Part shown: positions 52,837 through 63,611 of the stretch, piece after piece | How positions within the stretch are numbered: position 1 is the first letter of the stretch | How the letters are laid out: each line of letters starts with the position of its first letter | From: Streptomyces cirratus | Lineage (GTDB): Bacteria > Actinomycetota > Actinomycetes > Streptomycetales > Streptomycetaceae | DNA length: 64,000 nucleotides | Direction: 5' to 3' | Assembly (NCBI RefSeq): GCF_014650775.1 | Contig: NZ_BMVP01000005.1 | Coordinates: 124,001-188,000 of the forward strand | Position numbers and translations under genes: made by a program | The notes under the pieces: model-generated | Seen by the model: only the letters and a program-made list of their open reading frames with translations | The model's database searches: none | What the model was told of the DNA's origin: nothing

Positions 52837-53805
52837 CGCCGCCTCCTGTTCCGGCGTGACGCCCTTCGCCGGCCGGTCGGGGCGTTGCGGGGCGATCCCG
52901 CCGAGGCTGCTCAGCCAGGCCCAGGTGTCGGCCACGGTCTCCTCGACCGGCCGGCAGTGCAGGCCCGTGGCGAGGGCTTTGGTGACGTCGCTGCCGAACA
53001 TGTACTCCTGCAGTTCGCCCGGCGGGAGCCAGACCGGCAGATCGGTCCACGGCTCGATGCCGGCCTCCACGATCCTGTCCGGGTCGGTCCAACGGAGCTC
53101 CGCCCGGCCTCCGGTGACACTCACGCAGGCTTCCAGGAGACCGGCCATCGTGGTGTGCCCGGGCGGGGAGACCAGGTCGTACGCGCCGCCGTGCCCGGCC
53201 AGGGCGGCAGCCAGGGTCCACCGGGCCAGGTCGCGTACGTCGATGTACTGGATCGGAAGGTCGCACGGGCCCGGGGCCAGCATCGGCCCGCCCCGCGCGG
53301 CGCGGTTCAGCCACCAGGGCAGGCGGCCGACGTTCTCGTACGGGCCGAGGATCACCCCGGCGCGCACCAGCAGGGCGCGCCCGTCGAAGGCTTCGAGGAC
53401 GGCGAGTTCACCGCCCCGCTTGTCTTCGGGGTAGGCGGTGGCCCCGGCGTCGGGCGAGCCGTCGACGAGCGGGCTGTCTTCGGCCAGGCGTGCGGGGGCG
53501 GGGTAGGCGTAGACCGAGCGGCTGGAGATGTACGCGTACCGCCCGGCCCGGTCCGCGAGCAGCCGGGCACTGTCGCGCACGGCGGTCGGCGCGCCGCTCC
53601 AGGTGTCGACGACGACGTCCCACTCCCCGTCGGCGAGGGCGGCCAGGCCGTCGGGGGCGGTGCGGTCTCCGTGCAGGGCGGAGGTTCCGGGCGGGGGCGC
53701 GTGGCGGCCCCGGTGGAAGACGGTGACGTCCCAGCCCAGGTCCACGGCCTCTTCGGTGATGGCGCGTCCGACGAATTCGGTGCCGCCCAGCATCAGCAGT
53801 CTCAT
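52822..53805 (-). CDS. NAD-dependent epimerase/dehydratase (extended SDR-like) protein
   Basis: This 327-residue oxidoreductase has the Rossmann start MRLLMLGGTEFVGRAITEEA (GGxxFVG type) and an active-site-like YAYISSRSVYAYP with Ser and Tyr. The YxxxK pair of classical SDR is represented by YPEDKRGGE. Members act on sugar nucleotides or isoprenoid reductions; the substrate is not identified. It stands alone, convergent with the lipase maturation factor gene, which it overlaps by 15 bases. Confidence 0.82.
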   Translation of the reverse strand: MRLLMLGGTEFVGRAITEEAVDLGWDVTVFHRGRHAPPPGTSALHGDRTAPDGLAALADGEWDVVVDTWSGAPTAVRDSARLLADRAGRYAYISSRSVYAYPAPARLAEDSPLVDGSPDAGATAYPEDKRGGELAVLEAFDGRALLVRAGVILGPYENVGRLPWWLNRAARGGPMLAPGPCDLPIQYIDVRDLARWTLAAALAGHGGAYDLVSPPGHTTMAGLLEACVSVTGGRAELRWTDPDRIVEAGIEPWTDLPVWLPPGELQEYMFGSDVTKALATGLHCRPVEETVADTWAWLSSLGGIAPQRPDRPAKGVTPEQEAALLGL

Positions 53806-53907
53806 GCCGGTCAGCCTGCCCGCGGGGGGTCCGGTCCGGAACCCTTGATCGCTTTCAGCGATGACGCCCAGGGCGTACGCGGTCCGGGAACCCGACGGGG
53901 ACGTGCG

Positions 53908-53939
53908 GCGCCCCCGCAGCCGGGCCGGCGCGGGGGCGC
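53908..53939 (-). terminator. Terminator-like hairpin after the 57-residue ORF
   Basis: GCGCCCCCGC (53908-53917) and GCGGGGGCGC (53930-53939) form a perfect 10-base stem with a 12-base loop, 22 bases downstream of the stop of the minus-strand small gene. Confidence 0.6.
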
Positions 53940-53961
53940 TGTGTCACCAGGGCTGCCGGGG

Positions 53962-54135
53962 CTAGTCGATGCCGGGCAGGATGTGCGGCTCCGCCAGGTC
54001 GTCTTCGTAGCCCGCCAGCCGGATCGGCGCGGAGCGGGCCCACACCTCGAGGCTGCCGAGTTCGTCGGAGCGGGTCTTGCCCTGCCGCCCCGAACGTTCC
54101 AGCAGACCCTGGTCGGACTTCGTCAGTTCTGTCAC
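53962..54135 (-). CDS. Small 57-residue hypothetical protein
   Basis: This is a short gene encoding 57 residues, beginning VTELTKSDQGLLERSGR and ending AEPHILPGID. It is supported by a well-placed AAGGAG 6-7 bases before its GTG, a terminator-like hairpin just downstream, and a non-antisense, non-overlapping position. The product is polar, slightly acidic and has no signal peptide or membrane helix. The function is unknown. It is divergent from the HD-domain gene. Confidence 0.65.
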   Translation of the reverse strand: MTELTKSDQGLLERSGRQGKTRSDELGSLEVWARSAPIRLAGYEDDLAEPHILPGID

Positions 54136-54427
54136 CGCGCACTCCTTTGTGTCGCGTAACCCGGCGGGCGAACCCCGCGCCGGGCAGGAATAAAGGGATA
54201 CCGGACGCGGTGGCGCCGTGATGGAGCGAGGGAGGGCCGTGGTGGGGCCCTGTCATGCGCTCAAGAGTACACATATGAGCGGGCCCCCGCTCGATGGAAA
54301 GGCAAAATTCACTCGAGTCCTCTTGTCTTCTCCTCTTCTTCCCGAGTTCAGGAAGTCGTGGCACGGCGCGTCGGCGGCGGATGCTCTGCTCGGCCCACAG
54401 GTGCGGTCGAGCGAAGGAGCGGTGGCG

Positions 54428-55015
54428 GTGACGGAGTCCGAGGTGCCGGAAGTGGACAGTGTCGAGCGACTGATGGATCGGCTGCACGCCTGCCGAGGGG
54501 CGTGGGACACGCCGGACCGTAGCGGCGACCCGGTGGACCTGCACGACCACGCGCTCCAGACGGCGGCGCTGCTGCGCCGGTCGCACCCCTGCGACAAGGA
54601 ACTCCAAGTGGCCGGTCTGGTGCACGACCTGGGGCATCTCCTGGTCCCGGGGGACGACGCGGAACACGCCGGCCACGCGGCGGACGCGGTCCGGCCGCTG
54701 CTCGGCGACCGGGTGGCCCGGCTGGTACGGCTGCACGTGCCGGCCAAGCGCTATCTGGCCACCGTCGAGCCCGGGCGGGCGCTGTCCCCGCAGAGCGCGC
54801 TGACACTGGGCGAGCAGGGCGGCCTGATGGGCGCGGCGGAGGTACGGGCCTTCGAGGCCGACCCCCACGCGGCGGCCGCGGTGGTCCTGCGGCAGGCCGA
54901 TGACGCCGGGAAGGTGGCCGGCCTGGACGCGGGCGTCATGGAGGACTGGCGGGCCGTCCTGGAACGGGTGGCGGCGGGGGCGTTCGCGCGTACGGCCGCC
55001 CGCCGGACCGGCTGA
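54428..55015 (+). CDS. HD-domain protein, PhnZ/TmpB/MIOX-like
   Basis: This 195-residue protein has an HD-type metal-binding domain: DLHDHALQTAALL, VAGLVHDLGHLL, DDAEHAGHAAD and VRLHVPAKRYLA. The HDLGH, late-His and HVxAKRYL features are typical of the mixed-valent diiron oxygenase group that includes PhnZ, TmpB and myo-inositol oxygenase, rather than phosphohydrolases. GTG 54428 with AAGGAG 8 bases upstream is chosen. A likely partner enzyme (a 2-oxoglutarate oxygenase) is not adjacent, so the substrate is unknown. It is divergent from the 57-residue gene. Confidence 0.8.
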   Translation: MTESEVPEVDSVERLMDRLHACRGAWDTPDRSGDPVDLHDHALQTAALLRRSHPCDKELQVAGLVHDLGHLLVPGDDAEHAGHAADAVRPLLGDRVARLVRLHVPAKRYLATVEPGRALSPQSALTLGEQGGLMGAAEVRAFEADPHAAAAVVLRQADDAGKVAGLDAGVMEDWRAVLERVAAGAFARTAARRTG

Positions 55016-55021
55016 GACGAC

Positions 55022-55054
55022 CGCGCCCCGGCCTCCTCAGGGGGCCGGGGCGCG
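55022..55054. terminator. Bidirectional terminator-like hairpin
   Basis: CGCGCCCCGGCC (55022-55033) and GGCCGGGGCGCG (55043-55054) are perfectly complementary 12-base arms with a 9-base loop, between the convergent HD-domain and SDR genes. Confidence 0.7.
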
Positions 55055-55071
55055 CGAGTGGCTCGGACGGC

Positions 55072-56553
55072 CTACCAGTTGGCGGGCGCGTAGTCCTTGA
55101 GGAAGACGCCGTACAGGTCCTCGCCCGCCTCGCCGCGGACGATCGGGTCGTAGACCCGGGCCGCACCGTCCACCAGGTCCAGCGGGGCGTGGAAGCCCTC
55201 CTCGGCGAGACGGATCTTGTCCGGGTGGGGACGCTCGTCGGTGATCCAGCCGGTGTCCACGGCGGTCATCAGGATCTGGTCCTTCTGGAACATCTCCTGC
55301 GCGCTGGTCCGCGTCAGCATGTTGAGGGCGGCCTTCGCCATGTTGGTGTGCGGGTGCCCGGCGCCCTTGTAGCCGCGGCTGAACACGCCTTCCATCGCGG
55401 AGACGTTGACGACGTAGCGGCGGCCGGCCTCGGCCGCGGCCATCGCCGGACGCAGCTTGCTGATCAGGATGAAGGGCGCGGTGGAGTTGCACAGCTGCAC
55501 TTCGAGGAGTTCGATCGGGTCCACCTCGGACACCGTCTGGATCCAGCTGTTGGTGTCGTGCAGGTCCGGGACCAGGCCGCCGGCGTCGATGGCGGTACCC
55601 GCCGCGATCCGCTCCAGCGAGGCGGAGCCGGAGACCAGCGCGAGTTCGGTGATGTCCTGCGCGCTGAGCTTCTCGCCCTTGCCGGTGGGCAGCGCCGCGA
55701 CCCGGTCGACGGTGCCGCTGCCGAAGGTGCCGATCACCTCGGCGGAGGGCAGCTCGCCGGCCGGGAGCGGGGCGCTCTCGGCGGCGACCAGCTCGCTGTA
55801 GGCACCCGGCGACCGGCGCACGGTCTGGGCGGCGTTGTTGATCAGGATGTCGAGCGGGCCCTCGGCGGCGACCGAGTCGGCGAGCGCGACGACCTGCGCG
55901 GGGTCGCGGAGGTCGATACCGACGATCTTGAGGCGGTGCAGCCACTCGGAGCTGTCGGGCATCGCCTTGAAGCGGCGGATCGCGTCGTTGGGGAAGCGGG
56001 TCGTGATGGTGGTGTGGGCACCGTCGCGCAGCAGTCGCAGCGCGATGTACATGCCGATCTTGGCGCGGCCGCCGGTGAGCAGGGCGCGGCGGCCGCTCAG
56101 GTCGGTACGGGCGTCACGGCGGGCCCGGTTGAAGGCGGCGCAGTCCTGGCACAGCTGGTGGTAGAACGCGTCGACCTCGACGTAGCGCGTCTTGCAGACG
56201 TAGCAGGAGCGCGGGCGCTGGAGTATCCCGGCGATCGGGCCCTTGGTGGCGGCGGTCAGTGCGTTGCCCTGGGTCTCGTCGTCGATGCGCTCGGCGGAGC
56301 CGGTCGCGGTCGCCTCGGTCACGGCCTTGTCGTTGGCGGTCTTGGCGGCGCGGCGCTCCTGGCGGCGGCGCTGCTTGACCGTGCGGTACAGGCCCGCGGT
56401 GGCGCGGCGTACGGTGACGGCGTCCGGGTGGTCGACGTCGAGCTTGTCCAGCTCGTCGAGGACGCTGAGGCAGAGGGCCAGCCGGTCGGGGTCGATGCCC
56501 GGGCCGTACGCGTGGTCGTCCCCGGTCACAGGGTTGTCTTCGGTCACCGTCAT
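55072..56553 (-). CDS. SDR-family oxidoreductase with N-terminal zinc-ribbon-like domain
   Basis: This 493-residue protein has an N-terminal part rich in charged residues (TVKQRRRQERRAAKTANDKA), a four-cysteine ribbon (SCYVCKTRYVEVDAFYHQLCQDCAAF, about residues 120-145) and then a short-chain dehydrogenase domain starting RALLTGGRAKIGMYIALRLL. The NAD-binding glycine motif (TGGRAKIG) departs from TGxxxGIG in having Lys. NNAAQTVRR, VNVSAMEGVFSRGYKG and HTNMAKAALN suggest an active site with modified YxxxK. ATG 56553 (MTVTEDN) is the likely start, with AAGGAA upstream; ATG 56586 is possible. Substrate unknown. Confidence 0.85.
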   Translation of the reverse strand: MTVTEDNPVTGDDHAYGPGIDPDRLALCLSVLDELDKLDVDHPDAVTVRRATAGLYRTVKQRRRQERRAAKTANDKAVTEATATGSAERIDDETQGNALTAATKGPIAGILQRPRSCYVCKTRYVEVDAFYHQLCQDCAAFNRARRDARTDLSGRRALLTGGRAKIGMYIALRLLRDGAHTTITTRFPNDAIRRFKAMPDSSEWLHRLKIVGIDLRDPAQVVALADSVAAEGPLDILINNAAQTVRRSPGAYSELVAAESAPLPAGELPSAEVIGTFGSGTVDRVAALPTGKGEKLSAQDITELALVSGSASLERIAAGTAIDAGGLVPDLHDTNSWIQTVSEVDPIELLEVQLCNSTAPFILISKLRPAMAAAEAGRRYVVNVSAMEGVFSRGYKGAGHPHTNMAKAALNMLTRTSAQEMFQKDQILMTAVDTGWITDERPHPDKIRLAEEGFHAPLDLVDGAARVYDPIVRGEAGEDLYGVFLKDYAPANW

Positions 56554-56767
56554 GGCCGCTGCCGTTCCTTGCTCACTCGTCCGCATCCGCCTGCTGCGGA
56601 GGTCCCAAAACCGCAACTGTACGACAGGGCGCGCACCCGGCACCAAACCCGCGCACCGGCCCTTCACGGAGCGCGAGGGACCGTCACGGTACGGAGGGTC
56701 GCCCGGGGCCGGCCCGGGAGGCGGCGGGGCCAGGAATAGGCCGACCGGGTGGGGCATTGTGGACATC

Positions 56768-59272
<2,505 letters not shown>

Positions 59273-59893
59273 CTACGGGCGCAGGGCCGCGGCCAGCCCG
59301 GTCGAGGGGCTGCTGAGGACGGGGACCGCCGTCCGCACCAGGTCCGCCGCGTCGGCCATCGAGGCCTGGGCGAGGACGATGACGTCCGCGTCGGCGACCT
59401 CGTCCGCCGCGCGGGCCACCAGGCTCAGGTATCCGCCGTTGTCCCCGGCCTCGAAGCGTTCCCACGCCCCCGCCACCAGCTGCGTGCGTACGGTGACGGG
59501 CCGACCGGCGGCCTCCTGCTCCAGCAGCTCCAGCGTCGGCGCGAGGGTGGATCCGACGGCGGCGAGCACGACGATCCGGGGGCCGGTGCGCACGGCCGCG
59601 GCCGCCATGGGCCGGTCCACCCTGAGCACGGGCCGCCCCAGGGCCGACGCGAGGGACTCGGCGACGGCCCCGATGGTCGAGCAGGTCACCAGTACCGGCC
59701 CGGCCGCCCCGCCGAGCACCTGCCGCAGCCCGGGAGCCACCGCCGCGGGCCCGTGCGTACGGGCCCGCTCCAGCAGCTCCGGAACCACGAGGTGCCGCAG
59801 CCCGGCCTCCGGGTGGTCCCGGTCCCGTAGCGCGTCGAAGACCGGGACGTGCACCGGCGAGGTGTGCAGCAGGGTCAGGGCGGGGCCGGTCAC
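59273..59893 (-). CDS. Aspartate/glutamate racemase-fold protein with only one catalytic cysteine
   Basis: This 206-residue protein belongs to the Asp/Glu racemase superfamily. The N-terminal cysteine region is LVTCSTIGAVAES. In typical racemases a second Cys (in a VVLGCTH-type motif) completes the pair; here the matching region reads VIVLAQASM, without Cys. It may be a related lyase, decarboxylase, isomerase or inactive protein. Its GTG overlaps the GNAT gene stop by 4 bases (GTGA), so the two form an operon. Confidence 0.75.
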   Translation of the reverse strand: MTGPALTLLHTSPVHVPVFDALRDRDHPEAGLRHLVVPELLERARTHGPAAVAPGLRQVLGGAAGPVLVTCSTIGAVAESLASALGRPVLRVDRPMAAAAVRTGPRIVVLAAVGSTLAPTLELLEQEAAGRPVTVRTQLVAGAWERFEAGDNGGYLSLVARAADEVADADVIVLAQASMADAADLVRTAVPVLSSPSTGLAAALRP

Positions 59894-60243
59894 CAGCGGT
59901 CGGAGTCCGCGATCAGCTGCTCCTTCGCCGCCTCGACCACCTCGGCGGGGGCCGCGGGAGCCTCGTCGGGGTGTTTGGCCGCCCAACTCGCCGCGTACGG
60001 GCACAGCGGCACCACGGGAACCCCTTCGGCGGCGGCGATCCCGTAGAAGGTCCTCACCAGCTGCCCGCCGATCCCGCGGCCCTCGTGCCCCGGCTCGACG
60101 ACGGTGTGCACGGCGACCAGCGCGCCGGGCTCCCGGGCGAGTACGAAGTACGCGATGAACCCGACCACCGCCCCGCCCTCGACGGCGAGCAGCCGCCCCG
60201 CCTTGCGGTCGTCCTCGAACTCGATCGCCTGGTTCTCGGCCAT
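59890..60243 (-). CDS. GNAT-fold small acetyltransferase (PF14542-like)
   Basis: This 117-residue protein looks like the short GNAT variant found in many bacteria: AVVGFIAYFVLA, then VHTVVEPGHEGRGIGGQLVRTF with the acetyl-CoA pyrophosphate loop and VPVVPLCPYAASWAAKHPDE at the end. Substrates are unknown. It is cotranscribed and coupled with the racemase-fold gene downstream (4-base overlap), and panD lies 15 bases upstream of its start, on the same strand. Confidence 0.85.
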   Translation of the reverse strand: MAENQAIEFEDDRKAGRLLAVEGGAVVGFIAYFVLAREPGALVAVHTVVEPGHEGRGIGGQLVRTFYGIAAAEGVPVVPLCPYAASWAAKHPDEAPAAPAEVVEAAKEQLIADSDRW

Positions 60244-60258
60244 GCTCCCCCGCTCTCC

Positions 60259-60678
60259 TCAGACAGCCACCGCGTGGGGGCTGCGCTCCTGGTCCGTCCC
60301 GGGAACCGGGGCGGAGGGGTCCGCCCCGAGTCCGATGATGCGGTTGTCCGCGTCCACGTGCACGACCCGAGGCCTCAGCACCCGTGCCTCGGCGTCCTCG
60401 ACCTGCGCGTAGCTGATGAGGATGACCAGGTCCCCGGGATGCACGAGGTGCGCGGCGGCACCGTTGATCCCGATGACCCCGGACCCCCGCTCCCCCTCGA
60501 TGACGTACGTCTCCAACCGCGCCCCGTTGGTGATGTCCACGATGTGGACGAGCTCCCCGGGCAGCAGATCGGCCGCATCCAACAGATCGGCATCGACCGT
60601 CACGGACCCGACGTAATGCAGATCGGCCTGCGTGACGGTGGCGCGATGGATCTTGGACTTGAACATGGTGCGCATCAT
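60259..60678 (-). CDS. panD: Aspartate 1-decarboxylase PanD proenzyme
   Basis: PanD makes beta-alanine from aspartate for pantothenate and coenzyme A. The 139-residue proenzyme shows [25 protein letters not shown], in which self-cleavage occurs between Gly and Ser of YVGS to form the pyruvoyl group. [29 protein letters not shown] follows as in known PanD. ATG 60678 has AGGAG with a 7-base gap; ATG 60675 is also possible. The C-terminus is longer than in short PanD, as is common in actinomycetes. It heads a likely operon with the GNAT and racemase-fold genes. Confidence 0.95.
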   Translation of the reverse strand: MMRTMFKSKIHRATVTQADLHYVGSVTVDADLLDAADLLPGELVHIVDITNGARLETYVIEGERGSGVIGINGAAAHLVHPGDLVILISYAQVEDAEARVLRPRVVHVDADNRIIGLGADPSAPVPGTDQERSPHAVAV

Positions 60679-60706
60679 CGAGGTACTCCTGGATCTATGC
60701 TCCCTG

Positions 60707-60722
60707 CCTGCGTTTTTGCAGG
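60707..60722 (-). promoter_or_regulatory. Inverted repeat in the panD promoter region
   Basis: CCTGC (60707-60711) and GCAGG (60718-60722) flank GTTTTT, beside a minus-strand TTGACC (60726-60721). It could be an operator or hairpin; no regulator is known here. Confidence 0.3.
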
Positions 60723-60886
60723 TCAAGTGCGGTTCCTTACCATACAACGAGTCGCGGACCGCCCGCTTTGCGGACGACGACGACGTCAGCCTACGCAACG
60801 GGCCTCGACGGCCGCCCGGAGCCGGCGCCACTGTGACCGGAGCCACGCCGACGGTGCGCCCGCCGCTCCCCTGCCCCGAGGGGATG

Positions 60887-61288
60887 TCAGGGGTGGTCGT
60901 GCCAGGAGACGGCCGCGATGCGCCAGCCTTCGGGGGTGCGGACGAACTGGAGGGTTTTGGTGCCGGCGGCCTCGAAGGGGACGCCGTCCAGGATTCCGGA
61001 CTTGCGGTAGCCGCCGAAGCGGGAGGCGATGTCCCCCTGGATCTCGGTGCGTTCGGAGGTCTCCCACTCCCGGAAGCCGGCCAGTCCGCCCTCGGACAGC
61101 AGCCGTTGGCGGGGCTCGATGAATTCCTCGACCGTGTAGACGGTGAAGTCGGGGCCCGTCTTGACGATGGTGGCGCCCGGGAGGAGCAGTCGGCGGAGCC
61201 TGCCCACGTCGGCCGTCCTGCCGTCCCGGTTGTCGAAGGCGCCGAAGAAGTCGGCGGTCAGCGCATCGAGTTCGGACTTGTCTGACAT
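60887..61288 (-). CDS. NTF2-like/DUF4440-type small protein
   Basis: This 133-residue protein has the cone-fold pattern [34 protein letters not shown], then [27 protein letters not shown] and [12 protein letters not shown] near the end. NTF2-like proteins bind or transform small molecules, but no catalytic set is recognised. It is a single gene; no close functional neighbour is seen. Confidence 0.82.
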   Translation of the reverse strand: MSDKSELDALTADFFGAFDNRDGRTADVGRLRRLLLPGATIVKTGPDFTVYTVEEFIEPRQRLLSEGGLAGFREWETSERTEIQGDIASRFGGYRKSGILDGVPFEAAGTKTLQFVRTPEGWRIAAVSWHDHP

Positions 61289-61357
61289 GGCTTGCTCCCC
61301 CGGGACGGATCGCCGGCCGCCTTCCGCGGGCCGGGCGCCGCCCCATTGTCCACCGTC

Positions 61358-61705
61358 CTACCGCAGGAGGATCAGCAGGCCGAGGAGCAGGGCGGGCAGT
61401 ACGGGGACGGCTGCCACCACCGTCGCCGTCAGGCGTCGGCGGAGCAGGCCGTAGCGGTGTTCATAGGCGGTCGCGAGTTCCTCGCCCCGGGCCACGACGG
61501 CGGCCAGCATCTGCCGCTTGAGGCGCAGGTGGTGCTCCGCGAAGAGACCCGCGATCTCCTGCCGTTCGCCCGGGCCGAGCCAGGTCAGGCGCCCGGCGAA
61601 CGCCTGCGCCTCCGTGTGGGCCTCGTGGAGGGCCGCCTGGCTGATCAGGTAGCCCTCCAGGCGCGCGAGGCCTGCCGCGGCCTCTGCCCGGGCCTTGTCG
61701 TCCAT
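61358..61705 (-). CDS. Small C-terminally anchored membrane protein
   Basis: This 115-residue protein starts MDDKARAEAAAGLARLEGYL, continues with an amphipathic helical region containing LTWLGPGERQEIAGLFAEHH, and ends in a hydrophobic segment (LTATVVAAVPVLPALLLGLLILL). It appears as a C-terminal tail-anchored membrane protein. It lies 15 bases after the cytochrome oxidase subunit I stop, on the same strand, so it is probably cotranscribed. The function is unknown; a role as an accessory or assembly protein is only suggested by position. Confidence 0.7.
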   Translation of the reverse strand: MDDKARAEAAAGLARLEGYLISQAALHEAHTEAQAFAGRLTWLGPGERQEIAGLFAEHHLRLKRQMLAAVVARGEELATAYEHRYGLLRRRLTATVVAAVPVLPALLLGLLILLR

Positions 61706-61720
61706 CGTCGCCGCGTCCCG

Positions 61721-63457
61721 CTATCCGGCCGTCGGCCCGGCGGAGTCGTCCCGGGGCGGCGAGACGGCCCTGTCCTGGTCGATCACGTCGCGCTGGCCCT
61801 CGTTCTCCCTGCGCTCCAGTTCGGAGACCTCGAAGTGGTGCAGGTCGAAGGCGGGCGACTCGGAGCGCACGCGCGGCAGGGTGACGAAGTTGTGGCGCGG
61901 CGGCGGGCAGGAGGTGGCCCATTCCAGGGAACGGCCGTATCCCCACGGGTCGTCGACGGTGACGCGCGGCGCGTACTTCGCGGTCTTCCACAGGTTGTAG
62001 AGGAAGGGGAGCGTCGAGCCGCCGAGCAGGAACGCGCCGATGGAGGAGACGGTGTTCAAGGTGGTGAATCCGTCGGCGGCGAGGTAGTCGGCGTAGCGGC
62101 GCGGCATGCCTTCGGCGCCCAGCCAGTGCTGGACGAGGAAGGTGAGGTGGAAGCCGATGAACAGGGTCCAGAAGTGGATCTTGCCGAGGCGTTCGTCGAG
62201 CATGGTGCCGGTCATCTTCGGCCACCAGAAGTAGAAGCCGGCGAACGTCGCGAACACCACCGTGCCGAACACCACGTAGTGGAAGTGGGCGACGACGAAG
62301 TAGGTGTCGGTGACGTGGAAGTCCATCGGCGGCGAGGCCAGGATGATGCCGGTCAGACCGCCGAAGAGGAACGTCACCAGGAACCCGATGGACCACAGCA
62401 TCGGCGTCTCGAAGGAGATCGAGCCCTTCCACATCGTGCCGATCCAGTTGAAGAACTTCACTCCCGTCGGCACGGCGATCAGGAACGTCATGAAGGAGAA
62501 GAAGGGCAGCAGCACGGCCTGCGTGGCGAACATGTGGTGCGCCCACACCGTCACCGACAGCCCCGCGATCGCGATGGTCGCCCCGACCAGGCCGAGGTAG
62601 CCGAACACCGGCTTGCGGGAGAAGACGGGGAGGATCTCGGTGATGATCCCGAAGAACGGCAGGGCGATGATGTAGACCTCGGGATGCCCGAAGAACCAGA
62701 ACAGGTGCTGCCACAGGATGGGCCCGCCGTTGGACGGGTCGAAGACGTGCGCGCCGAACTTCCGGTCCGCCTCCAGCACCAGCAGAGCCGCCGCCAGGAC
62801 CGGGAAGGCGAAGAGGACGAGCACCGAGGTCAGCAGGATGTTCCAGGTGAAGATCGGCATCCGGAACATCGTCATCCCGGGCGAGCGCATGCAGATGATC
62901 GTGGTGACGAAGTTGACGGCGCCGAGGATCGTCCCGAAGCCCGACATGGCCAGCCCCATGATCCACATGTCGCCGCCGATGTACGGGGTCCGCTCCACGC
63001 TGCTGAGCGGCGTGTAGGCGGTCCAGCCGAAGTCGGCGCTGCCCTGGGGGGTGAGCAGGCTCGCCACGACGATGATGCCGCCGAAGAGGAACAGCCAGAA
63101 CGAGAGCATGTTCAGGCGCGGGAAGGCGACGTCCGGCGCGCCGATCTGCAGGGGCATGATCGCGTTGGCGAACCCGGCGAAGGTAGGCGTCGCGAAGAAC
63201 AACAGCATGATCGTGCCGTGCAACGTGAAGATCTGGTTGTACTGCTCCTGCGACACGATCTGCATACCCGGCCGGGCCAGCTCCGCCCTCAGCAGGAGGG
63301 CGAGCACGCCACCGATGACGAAGAAGACGAACGAGGCGATCAGGTAGAGGTGCCCGATCTTCTTGTGGTCCGTCGTCGACAGCCAGGCCACCACTACCTG
63401 TCCCACGGTTCTGCCCCGCGTGGGAACGGGAGCGATCGGCTCGGTGACAGTGGTCAT
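61721..63457 (-). CDS. ctaD: Cytochrome c oxidase subunit I (CtaD), orphan copy
   Basis: This 578-residue protein is the heme-copper oxidase catalytic subunit with about 12 membrane helices. Ligands are in [13 protein letters not shown] (heme a), [19 protein letters not shown] (CuB His and Tyr region), VWAHHMFA (CuB) and [11 protein letters not shown] (heme a3/a). It transfers electrons from cytochrome c to oxygen and pumps protons. CtaC, CtaE and CtaF genes are not in the vicinity, so this is an extra copy outside the main cta operon. ATG 63457 (MTTVTEP) is the natural start; longer frames upstream are unsupported. Confidence 0.95.
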   Translation of the reverse strand: MTTVTEPIAPVPTRGRTVGQVVVAWLSTTDHKKIGHLYLIASFVFFVIGGVLALLLRAELARPGMQIVSQEQYNQIFTLHGTIMLLFFATPTFAGFANAIMPLQIGAPDVAFPRLNMLSFWLFLFGGIIVVASLLTPQGSADFGWTAYTPLSSVERTPYIGGDMWIMGLAMSGFGTILGAVNFVTTIICMRSPGMTMFRMPIFTWNILLTSVLVLFAFPVLAAALLVLEADRKFGAHVFDPSNGGPILWQHLFWFFGHPEVYIIALPFFGIITEILPVFSRKPVFGYLGLVGATIAIAGLSVTVWAHHMFATQAVLLPFFSFMTFLIAVPTGVKFFNWIGTMWKGSISFETPMLWSIGFLVTFLFGGLTGIILASPPMDFHVTDTYFVVAHFHYVVFGTVVFATFAGFYFWWPKMTGTMLDERLGKIHFWTLFIGFHLTFLVQHWLGAEGMPRRYADYLAADGFTTLNTVSSIGAFLLGGSTLPFLYNLWKTAKYAPRVTVDDPWGYGRSLEWATSCPPPRHNFVTLPRVRSESPAFDLHHFEVSELERRENEGQRDVIDQDRAVSPPRDDSAGPTAG

Positions 63458-63611
63458 ACGGATCCCCTGGGCATCGTCGGACGGCGACGGGTGCGGTCTC
63501 GCGGGGGCAGCCGGCTCCGGCTGCCCGCACACGTCCTTCCTGTCTACTGCCACGACCGGCACGAAGCCCGGCGGCGTGCACGCGCGTACGGGTGAAGGTG
63601 GGGCCGCGGTG

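Noticed and set aside
61292..63595. Plus-strand open frame of 767 codons over the oxidase gene
   Set aside because: It lies antisense to ctaD and consists of Glu/Asp/Val/Arg-rich low-complexity sequence typical of a shadow frame.
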